DNA of 64,000 nt from Microthyrium microscopicum (Eukaryota; Ascomycota; Dothideomycetes; Microthyriales; Microthyriaceae). The stretch is taken from NCBI GenBank assembly GCA_010405405.1, contig MU004234.1, positions 33,756-97,755 of the forward strand, given 5' to 3'. Under the pieces are notes generated by a model. The model searched no databases, was not told the origin of the DNA, and was given only the letters and a program-made list of their open reading frames with translations. Positions 54,201 through 64,000 of the stretch are shown piece by piece (positions within the stretch are counted from its first letter, which is position 1; each line of letters begins with the position of its first letter). A program made the translations under genes and the position numbers.

Positions 54201-55897
54201 TCTATATCTAATTTAAGTAGATATAAGTTATTAACTTTAAGAGCTATTATAATAAGCTTTTTATCTTTATAAATTAGAGCTGTATTATCTTTAAATTCTA
54301 TAGTAAAATTAGAAGATAACTTACTTATAGAAATTAAATTGACGCCTAGATTAGGATAATATAAATAGTCTTTTAATTTAAATAATATTCTACTAAGTCT
54401 AACTACTATATCTCTAATTCTAGTAGCTATAATAGTGCCTGCCTTGCCCTAATTAATAGGAATATTATATGGTTTAAAATAATGAAACTATGTCTTATCT
54501 ACTATTAAATGAGAACTAGCCCCTAAATGCTTGTTCCTTAGTGTCTAAGTAATCTATAACATCTTCAACGTAAGCACCTGGTGTCTTAGGCTGAACGGTG
54601 TTAGATTCTTCGCTTTTAGTGCTTTTGTTATCTAGATCTAGATTGAAGTCTAGCTCTATTGGTGAATCTAGGTTAGAACTAGTAGTAACTAGTACCTGAT
54701 CTTCTGTTCTAGCTTAAATGGGCTTAGTAGATTTAGATTTCTTACTAGAATCCTTTGAGATCTTGCTATTATTTAGCGTTTTTTAAGTTGTTAATTTAAT
54801 TCTAGGCTTGCTATAATTAATAGCAACATTAGCTTGTTCTTAACGTTTAAATAACTCTCTAGTTCCTAGAGAATATCTAGCCGTATTTAGATTATTGTTA
54901 GATCTAGATCTAGATTCTTGTTTGTTTGTTTTGTCTTTATGATGGAACTAATAGCTTGCTAAGTAATAGCCTATCTTTTTATAGTAGTGGCACTATTTAC
55001 TAGAATTAGGTTAATTATTACGTCTAGCGCTGTATTAATTATTAGATTTATCGTTAGATCTATAATTACTATAGAGTGCTGTTTCTTTTTCTAGGTGTTC
55101 TTATCTTCTAGATTTGTCTAGTAAATTAGCAAAAAGAACTTCTAGATCTATCTCTAGCGTCTTATTATAGTAAGATTACGTAATAATATTAATAAAAGCG
55201 TTATAGCTTAGTATTAGCCTATTAAGTAACTAGGTAGCTATGACTTGTTTTAGTAATTCTATGTCTTTTGAAACGAGTTGATTAGATAACGATTTAATTT
55301 AATTTAGAAACTCTTCTATAGAGTTAAATTAGGTTAGGCTAGTATTGAAGAACTCCTTATAAATTAGGAATTTACTAGAGAAACCTTTAGAACTATATAA
55401 ATTACTAAGGGCTATCTAGGTCTCTAGAGCTATATTGTATTTACTAACTTGTAGTAAGGGTCCGTTTTCTAGGGCTAGCCTAATATAGGATAGTGTTTTA
55501 GCGTCTATCTTAGCCTGAACGACTATGTTATCTTTAATAGCCTTATCTATTTCTTTATTTACTAGAATGGCATGTATTTATAGCTTCTATATATTGTAGT
55601 TATTAGAACTACGTAATTTCGTAATTTTGTAGGGATCTATAGCTTTGTATTAGTTAAATCTAATAGTATTAAAAATTTAAAGCTAAAATATCTATTTTTG
55701 GTAAAGATATTATTAAGTAAAGTTGGTTAAATTTACTTGTTCTTATGTAGAAGTAATGGAGTATAGTTAGAATATATGTGTAGAGATGTAGCGTTTAAAG
55801 TGTCTTATTAGCTAAATGCTTACTAGCGTCGTTTCTTTATTCTTAAAAAGATTAGTTTTAATTAGATGCTTTTTGGCTTTGTTTTAGGCTTATAACC

Positions 55898-56223
55898 TAT
55901 AAGAATAGGAATATGAGTAGTGCTATTATAAAGGTATAGAAAGGATGTAATAGGACTAGTGTTAACTAGTGTGTTATATTGTATACTAAATAATCGTGTG
56001 TAGAATCTCTAAAGCCTCTAGAATTAGGGGGAATTCTAGGGCGTTAAATATACCTAAGGGAATAAAGATTATCTTAGCCTTTGTTAGTAATCTATAAAGA
56101 TCTAATAAAGATCTTTGATTAGATTATAAAGATCTTTGATTAGATAACAAAGACTATAAAGAACTAATAGCTGAATAGGTTAGTTCTGAAAGAATACTAG
56201 TATTAAATCTAGTTATTCTTATA
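55898..56223 (-). repeat. 5' LTR of the copia element
   Basis: It runs from TATAAGAATAGG to TTATTCTTATA and has the same length as the partner. The terminal TG/CA have been mutated to TA/TA, as expected from C-to-T change on both strands. Confidence 0.93.
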
Positions 56224-56950
56224 AAATAAAATAGAAAATTCTATTTGTTTTATATTCTAGTATTTTAAAGGAGACATTTTAGGATTAGTAACGCGTACTT
56301 CTCTTAAATAATAAATAAATTCCTCTTCTATAAGAGTATTATTACTAATTGGAATAAAAAACTCGTTTTGTTATTTGTTTGGAATAATAATAGGAATATT
56401 ACTATTTTGAGTACCTAAAGAACTAGGATTTAGCTTTCTAAAAGCTATATAATATTTATCTTTAAATAGTTTAGATACATTACTTAGAATATCGTTGTAG
56501 TAATATAATATACTATAAGGCGTATTTTTAAAATACTCTATTTTATATCTAAGATCTAGAATTAATACTAGAATAAAAGGTTTTAACTTTTTTACCTATT
56601 CTAGATTATAAATCTTATAAAGATAGTACTCTTCTAGCTTTTTAATACCTGCTTTTATAGCTTTAATAAAGTATTTACGCTTTAGATAATTAGCTAATAA
56701 AATAGATCTAATAGATATTAAAAATTTAAGTATCTTTTCTTCTAATTTATTAAATAAAGAATAAATATATAAAAGCGTTTAATTTAATGTAGTATAAATT
56801 TGCCCTTATAGAGCAACTATAGGTACATTAAAAAACTTAAGAATATCTTTTAAATTCTTTAGTGCTAACTAATTAGCTTCGTTAAAAGTAAACTTCTTTT
56901 TAAAGTTTTTATCCTTAGTATTTATAAAGACATATTCAGGGTTGCGAATC
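56224..56950 (-). mobile_element. hAT transposase relic, upstream part of the interrupted copy
   Basis: This minus-strand AT-rich coding-like sequence carries many stops and continues the hAT relic at 50640-50889 across the copia insertion. Its right edge merges into CTAGTATCTAG-rich DNA at 56,960-57,150 that may be the element's subterminal region. The identity of this half rests mainly on continuity and is weaker than that of the C-terminal half. Confidence 0.5.
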
Positions 56951-57899
56951 TAGTATGTTTTATCTAATCTAGTATCTAGTAAATCTAATCTAGTCTAGTA
57001 TCTAGTTTGAGATTTTTTGGACTAAATCTAGTATTACTAGTATCTAGTTTTAGTAAAAACTAGTCTAATCTAGTACTAGTATATAATTATATTAATCTAG
57101 TAAATACTAGTATTTAATTAAGTATACTAGTCAAACTAGATAATACTTATTATAATTTAAATATATTTATTTTTAAATAATTTTTATATCATTCGATAGC
57201 TCTAGACTAGGAGATTTCAGATCTAGTCTTAGTTTTTATTAAATACTACTAGTTATAGCGTTATAATGAGTTTTCTAAAATAACTTAATAAATTTAAAAT
57301 CTTAGATTTAATTTTATATAATACTAACTATAGTATAATAAGAAATAGTTTAAGATATATTATACTAAACTAAGTATATTCTTTAAGGCTATAGATTAGT
57401 TTTAGCTTATAACTTAATATTTATAATAGTATTTAATACTTTAAGTAAAAGAAATATATTTACTTAGATATTATATTAAATTCTAAGTAATATATAGAAT
57501 ATATATATAGTACTAAAGTATATATTAGCTTAATATTACTATAGACTTAATTACTAGTATAAATATTAGTTATAACTATTATATATAATAGAAAGATTTA
57601 TTTATATTTTTAACTATTTAGTAATAGTAGTTATTATTAAGTTATTATATCTAATAAAAATACTAACCTATAGTAAAAGCTACGTTCTTTAAGATAGCTT
57701 ATTTAGATTTTCTTATCTATGTCTTATAATATTATATTAAATATTAAATTTAACTTTAAATTTTAATAAATATTATATCTATAACTAAAAGATAAGATAT
57801 AAAAAGATATGCATTATAATTAGAAAAAAATACTATATTTTCTAAGCTATCTTTCCCCTTTGTTTTAGTATAAAAGAAAAACTAAATAAGTATAGACGT

Positions 57900-59290
57900 A
57901 AAAACAAAAACTAAAAATAAGAACTACCAATCTATAATATCTAAATCTTCCTATTCAAAGTCTACTTTATCTTCTTTATTAACGGTAGTAATAAAACTAG
58001 CGCTAAGATAAGAAGTATTTCCTAATTTGGAAATATAACCGTCTAGAGCCGTTTTAAAAGCTACTGGTTTTGGCTTTGCTAAAGCCTGTTTTTCTGCCTA
58101 AAAGAAATTAGCTAAAGTATTAAAATTAATAATAATTAGTAACTTACAATATAAGCTACATACTTAATAGCGGTAGCTACTTTTTTAGCCTTTTTAATAG
58201 CCTAATCGTTTGCTACTTTATCTAAGTGCTTTTATTGTAATTTAGCTCTAAAAGCTACTCTTTTAGCTTTTATAGCTTCTTTTTTAGTAGCTTTTTAAGC
58301 TAAATGCTTTTTAGTAAGTATACAAAGAGCTTCTTAAATAGTTAGTTCTTAGGGTCTAAAAATAGGGCTTTTAGGACGACTATTATTTATTAGATATTAA
58401 TTAATAAAATAATAGAATATAACTTACCTTAGGATCCTAAATTAAAAAGTACTAGTAGAAGGAGAAGATAGTTTATAACTAGGGCTTAGAGGAGATCTAT
58501 TTAATAATTAGTTATTAATTAATTAATTAATAAAATAAAGAAATATTACTTACTTTATAGCTTCTAGATACCTTTTAAGTTGCTTTTTAAAGGCTATTTT
58601 TAGCCCTAACTAATTTGTACTTAATACTAGTATATTAATTGTTTATTAACAACCTATACTAGTCTAAATTTAGACAGTAGTAGATAGAATAGGTATAGTA
58701 GTATCTACTTAATTATATAGGAAGGTATAATTTATATTAATCTTACGTACTTCTAAAGCATAATATATAGTAAAAGTATAATTAAGATTAATTTCTTAGT
58801 AAAGTAGGTTATTTTTAATACTAAAATAGGTATATTTAAGTTTCTATTCGTCTATAAAGAAGACTATATAGCCTAAATAAGGGCTATTAATAGCGCTATC
58901 CCTTTTTAGGATAAAGATTTCAAGATTAGATATTCTTTCGTTTAAAATTAAGGTATTTTAGTAGCCTAAAAACTCTGCTTAAAATCTTTAAGCTTTAATA
59001 AGCTACTTACGTAAGAAAGAACGCTCTATTAATATTAGTATTAGTTATATAAAGGGTTTAGTTACTTATTAATAGGTTTTATTGCATAGGGGTCTAGCTA
59101 AGGCATTCTAATTTAAAAAGTTAATAAAAGTAAAAAATAAAAAAATCTTTATAAAAATTAGAATAACTTACGAACTAGGCTAAGATAGGCTAAATAAAGA
59201 CTATAGCTAGAAAGAGGAGGAAAAAAGGATATAAAAATAATATCTTTTAGATGCTAGCCATAGCTAGAAACTAAAAAGATAAAACTTTAA
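57900..59290 (-). mobile_element. Possible DDE transposase relic
   Basis: On the minus strand a Lys/Ala-rich tail (KRVAFRAKLQ, KKAKKVATAIK) at 58,080-58,340 with an acidic end near 57,950 resembles the C-terminus of fungal pogo/Fot1-type DDE transposases. The upstream part has few recognisable residues. The assignment is weak. Confidence 0.3.
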
Positions 59291-59291
59291 T

Positions 59292-59466
59292 AATTTAAGA
59301 AAGAAGAATTAAAAGAGAGGGAAGGGCAACTTATATAGAGATTTTAGATTAGACTAACTATATTCTAATTAGTTTAACTATATTTTAAGCTAGATTATAG
59401 TTAATCCGATCTAAAATCTCTATATAAGGTACTCTTCTCTCTCTTTTAATTCTTCTTTCTTAAATT
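59292..59466. repeat. Palindrome with 58-bp arms
   Basis: The left arm 59292-59349 (AATTTAAGAAAGAAGAATTA...) pairs with 59409-59466 as inverted repeat with few mismatches, and pairing continues partly into the 59-bp spacer. It sits between a minus-strand relic on the left and a plus-strand hAT relic on the right, so it may be a junction of terminal repeats. Confidence 0.8.
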
Positions 59467-60309
59467 TTATAAAAAAATTACTTTTTAGAAATATATTCTA
59501 AAGTACTACTACTCTTAACTAGTTTATATATTATTATCCTTTTAGGGTATATATTCCTACTTTTTTTATAGATTTTTCTAGTAAGTTTTTTTTTTACTTT
59601 TTTTATTTTTTATCTAACTTTTTTTTTAGTTATTTAGTATATTACTAAGTAGTCTCTACTTTTTATTTCTATTTCTAGAAGTATAGAAAATACTTTTTTA
59701 AAGCTTTTTATAGCTTTTTTTAGTAAGTTTATTTTTTACTTTTTTTTACTTTTTTTTATTTTTTTACTATATTCTAATATTTAATTTAGGCTTCTTTTCT
59801 AGTAGTATTTCTACTTTATACTTTTAGTATTACTATTAGTAGTAAGTTATTTACTTATATTTTAGAAATATTTTACTAACTTTTATAATTTAGTTTATTA
59901 CTATTTTTATTAGAGATTATATTTATATTTTCTTTAATATTTCTTTATTCTATTTAAGATTTATCTTTATAGTATATACTATACGCTATTCTTTATTATT
60001 TAGCTAAAATAAAGTTTAAAAGCTATTATTATTTTATAATATAGTTTTTATTTTTTAATTTCTACTTAAGTTTTCTATAACTTAGTTATTTATTAGCTAT
60101 TTTATAGACTCTTTATTATCTTAATCTATCTTTATAGTATTCTCTAGTTTACTAGAGTTATTATATTATATCTTTCTATATTCTATATAGATTTATATTA
60201 AAAAACTAAAAAAATAAAAAATAATAAAAAAATATTTCTTTTTTGTTTTTATTTACTTCTTACTTAGTTGTACTATTTAAGACTAGTAAAATTTGTACTA
60301 TCTACTTTC

Positions 60310-62240
60310 GTATATTTCTAATAGATCTATGAATTTAGAATTCCTTATCTAGCTCTAGATTTTAATCTAGAAATAAAAGAAGTACCTAGATTTATATTCT
60401 CTATTTATTATATAAAATAAGTAATATTAATAATTTAGAAATAAATAATAATAATTCTAATCTTAATCTACCTAATACTTAGCCTGCTAGCTAACTATCT
60501 AATTTAGATACTAGTATAGGTCCTTCTAATAGTACTTCTTAAGTTACTGTTAGATTAAATAAATATAGAGGTAATAAATATAATAAATCTACTTATAGAT
60601 TAAATGATAGTAGCCCTAGTGCTACTTATATCTTTAAATATGGTTTATTTACTAGAGAACTATTACCTATTAATTTTAATAAATCTAGAGAGTTTAAAAT
60701 AACTTATTCTCTTTGCTTATCTAATTATGAAAGAATTGTTCCTTTTAAGGATTTTTTAACTTCTAATTTTGCTATATATTATAGAAGACATTATCCTACT
60801 ATAGCTACTAGATAAGAAGAATATAATACTAAATAGACTATAGAAGACTATAATATAGAATAAGCATTAATTACTAGCTCTATTAATAATCCAAATATTT
60901 CTATTATCTCTCTATTTACTAGAGTAGCTAGTAGTCTAGATACTAGAAAACGTATAAGATCTAGTACTAATTATGAGTTTCTATAAGAAGAAGCTCTATA
61001 TTTAATTCTAGCTTTTATTATAGATAATAATCTATCTTTTAATATCTTAGATTCTTAATCTTTTAGAGACCTATTAGAATATTATAATTATAATACGCCT
61101 AAAGCTAACTATAATAACGTTAAAAAGCTATTAGATACAACGTTTAACGACTCTCTTAAAATATTTAGATTAGAAGTTAAATAAGTAATAAAAAATAGAA
61201 ATTACTTCTCTATTACTTTAAATGCTTAGATAGCTAGTAATTAAACTACCTTTTTAGGTATAATATTAATATATATTAATAATAATACAAAATTACAATA
61301 TAAGTTAATAAGATTTAAAGAGTTAACTAAAAGCTATACTAGTATTTATATTTCTTAAGTATTTAATACTTATTTAATTAATTATAGTCTAGATATTTCA
61401 AATATTATTAGTATTACTAGAGATAATGCTAGTAATAATAATACTCTAGTAGATTAATTAAAACTTAAAGCGTTTTCTAGAGACTCTATAAGTTTTTATA
61501 ATATTTGTTATACTACTTATATTATTAATTTAGTAGCTAAAGAAGTATTAAAACGTTTTCTAGCTTCTTATGATATAGAAGTTAATTTAATAGCTTATAT
61601 TAATACGCTATTAAATTTAGAAGATAATAACGATGAAGAAGATAATATAGAAAGTAAAGATAGTACTAAGCCTTTAGGTTTAATACAAAAAGTAAGAAGA
61701 ATTATTACTTCTATTAAATACGTAGGAGTTTATAAAAGATTATTTATTATTAGTCTACGTATTTACCGTCGTAATAGCGAGATTCCTATTACTACTAAGA
61801 TTAATAAAGTAGCTTTAGATAATGATACTAGATAGAATTCTACTTATTATACTCTTAATTCTTTTATTCTTCTTAAAAAATGTATTTTATATATTTTTAA
61901 TAATATAACTAAGCAAAAGTTTAGAAATTAATTATTATTAACTAATAGCAATTAGCACGTATTAGTTACTTTAAGAGATATATTAAATTACTTTGTTTAT
62001 CCTTCTACTAAGCTATAAGGTCAAATTTATAGTACAATTAATTAGACTTTATTATATATTTACTAATTATTTTAGTAGCTAGAAGAGAAGAAGTATTTAA
62101 TAGAAAATAATTTAGATTCTTTATCTAGTTACGAAGAAAAGAAGTTTTTTATTAAAGCTATAAATCTAGCTATTAATAAGCTAGATAAATATTATAAAAG
62201 GAATATAACTACGTCTATTAGAAACGGGTCGTTCTAAGTA
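60310..62240 (+). mobile_element. hAT transposase relic (RIP-mutated)
   Basis: One plus-strand frame can be read for about 1.7 kb, interrupted by TAA/TAG codons. It has a BED-type start region (SATYIFKYGLFTRELLP), SFRDLLEYYNYNTPKANYNN, ITRDNASNNNTLVD, IYNICYTTHIINLVAKEVL-like sequence (FYNICYTTHIINLVAKEVLK) and TLRDILNYFVYPSTKL, which follow the order of hAT transposases. Stops fall where Gln or Trp codons are expected. There is no intact protein. Terminal repeats were not resolved. Confidence 0.8.
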
Positions 62241-64000
62241 GGTAAAGACTATAATTATTACGGTTTAAGTAGATATATAAAAATAGAGACGAGAGTAATT
62301 GCTAGGAAGTTACTTAGACCTCTATAATCTTTCTTCTTTATTACCTAGAGCTATAAGGACTCTACTAAGCTATCTATATTTATAATAGGTCGTTATTAGT
62401 TAACCTAACTAATAATGCTTCATTCTATGTAGACGTATCTTATTAGTAATTATCTTAAACTAAAGGTATCCTAGTTCCTAATATTATCCTCCTTCTTAAG
62501 GCTATTTATCCTAAAGAGCATATTTAAAGGTTCTAATAGATATTTCTTATGCTTATTTATAGCTTTTAACTATACTCTATTATACTAAGACTTAGGAGAG
62601 GATAAGGCTTAACTAAACGTATAGAATTAAGTTATTTATATCTTAGAGAGTCTTCTATAGCCTAGTAATATTTTTATTCTTTAGCTTTAGTATATTACTT
62701 ATTTAAGATAGATAGCTCTCTATTTTTTATCTACTCTAGATAAATAGCTCTCTATTTTCTACTAGTCTTAGGCTATAATTAACTATATTAACTTAAACTT
62801 AAAGAAGTCTAGTTATTAAGGTCTAATATATTAGTAGGATATTTAATAAGTAGTTAATAGCTCTATTAGGGTCTTAATTAGTTAATACTAGCTTTATTAG
62901 AGCTAAATTAACCTATTTATAAATATAGCGTAGTACTACTATTTATATTTAATTAGATCTTATTAAAATACTACTAGATAATTATTCTATATATAGTATA
63001 GGTTATCTAGTTATTAAAATATATATAGTTTAACTTAATTAGTTATACTATATTAAATATACTAAGTTTATATTAGTTTAGTATAATTAGCTTTATAATA
63101 GGTTAAGTAGTTATAACTTATATATAAAACTACTTTATAAGCCTTATTTAGCTCTAGATTAAAAGCATATTTTAACCCTATTTTATGTTAAAAAGGGTTC
63201 TTAAAAGGGTACTCCTTATATACGTATTTTAACGCTTCTTACGTCTAATTAAGAATTATTTTACGTTATTTATAATAAGGTATTTAAATCCTTACTTAAA
63301 AGTTTAGAAACTCTAAGGCTAAGATTATACTTTCCTATTTAGGAAGTTATAACCTCTTTAAGTACTTACTATACTATGCGCAACTTTCTTTTATTATAAG
63401 AAGCTCTTATAAGTCTTTACTAAGTACTATTACGTTAATACTTAGCTATTTTAAAAAGATAAAAAGATTTAAGTATAAAATAACCCTTCTTACTCTAAAT
63501 TCTTTATTTCTTATCTTTTATACTCTAAATCTTAAGGTAAGTAGAAATTCTATAGTTTTATAAATATACGTAAAGATTACTATTACTAACTTATTTTACG
63601 TTATAGGTTCCTTTCTAGTAACTATAAATTTTCTCTTCTTAGTTATTAAGCTACTTAGCACCTTTTTAAGTCCTCTTAACCTATTTTAGTATACTTTATA
63701 CCCTTCTAACCTTTAATAACTTATCTTAACTAACCTATATACTTTTAAACCTATCTTTATTTAAAGTAAATATTAATATAAATAAGTTACTTAAAGATTC
63801 TATTAAAGGCTCTTAGGTTCTTATTAAGAATAACTTTAACTCTAGTAAGACTATAGTAACTATTCCTACTAGTAATAATATTATTACGTCCTATAATAAC
63901 TAAATCTTAACTACTAATATTATAGACTTTACTAAAATAGTCTTTAAGAATAAGATAGAGTAGAAATATGCTAATAAGAATATTATAGCCTTACTTAGCT

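Larger units (their letters stand above)
50890..56223 (-). mobile_element. Full-length Ty1/copia LTR retrotransposon, RIP-mutated
   Basis: Two 326-bp LTRs bound a 5334-bp element with a perfect 5-bp target duplication (AAATA at 50885-50889 and 56224-56228). Coding remnants are on the minus strand: a zinc-knuckle-like CHYYKKIGYYLAS at about 54,960-55,000 (gag), integrase-like sequence about 53.3-54.1 kb, reverse transcriptase IIILIYIDNILLF at about 52,385-52,423 (YVDD changed to YIDN), and RNase H SDLD*RGNLDSRRSTTSYV at about 51,822-51,877 (Trp codon now a stop). The order gag-integrase-RT-RNase H defines copia. A purine tract (TTAAGGGAGT) abuts the 3' LTR. It cannot encode functional proteins. 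Confidence 0.95.
49000..64000. other. AT-rich, RIP-like isochore of decayed transposons
   Basis: From about 49,000 to the window end the sequence becomes very AT-rich, dominated by TA, CTAG and TAG/CTA words, with CA and TG scarce. No intact gene was found. This is the pattern of repeat-induced point mutation (C to T, mainly at CpA). Recognisable relics are listed separately; 57,165-57,890, 49,200-50,630 and 62,250-64,000 are AT-rich without identifiable coding remnants. The edge is abrupt, with CTAGTACTAGTACTAG-like runs at 49,010-49,190. Confidence 0.9.

Overview
The window looks like a scaffold piece from a filamentous ascomycete (Pezizomycotina). Genes carry short introns of 46-57 nt with GT..AG ends and CTAAC-like branch sites. 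Families typical of these fungi are present: a HET-domain relic, a secreted cutinase and aspartic protease, a fungal SLATT protein, a DUF3112-type membrane protein, a CHAT-NACHT/STAND protein, and repeats that look mutated by RIP. Three long introns that resemble one another point to introner-like elements, which are best known from Dothideomycetes. Species cannot be read from this sequence.

The gene-rich part is bases 1-48,300. In order: a tiny protein with a cysteine-rich tail (+); a secreted pepsin-type aspartic protease (-); a broken HET gene (-); free methionine-R-sulfoxide reductase (+, start codon alone on the first coding exon); a MARVEL membrane protein (-); a 1572-residue ankyrin/RCC1/BTB protein like the CUL3 adaptor IBTK (-); a SAM methyltransferase with a frame break (-); cutinase (+); SLATT protein (+); a MITE; a peroxisomal 4-coumarate-CoA-ligase-like enzyme (+); then a divergent pair, a small protein that may be gasdermin-like (-) and a CHAT-protease/STAND-NTPase/helical-repeat protein (+). 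After a 2.3-kb gap come PI-specific phospholipase C (-), a gene-poor 7-kb stretch, a fungal nuclear-type protein of unknown function (-), a DOPA 4,5-dioxygenase family protein (+), and a seven-helix membrane protein (-). A short F-box-like relic lies near 47.9-48.2 kb.

From about 49,000 to the end the sequence changes sharply to an AT-rich, TpA-rich, CpA/TpG-poor isochore with no intact gene. It holds a full Ty1/copia element (50,890-56,223, two 326-bp LTRs, 5-bp target duplication AAATA) inserted into a minus-strand hAT transposase, a second hAT transposase relic on the plus strand (about 60.3-62.2 kb), a possible DDE transposase relic, and a 58-bp-arm palindrome. Stops sit where conserved Q or W codons would be, as expected from C-to-T mutation.

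The best candidate for an unusual system is the 22.9-28.7 kb pair. A caspase-like CHAT protease fused to an NTP switch, beside a small acidic-tailed protein, is the layout expected of a fungal regulated-cell-death module (protease plus pore former). The three related 214-233-nt introns inside the protease gene are a second notable feature. The HET relic and the SLATT gene add further conflict-type families, but I see no direct link among these loci.
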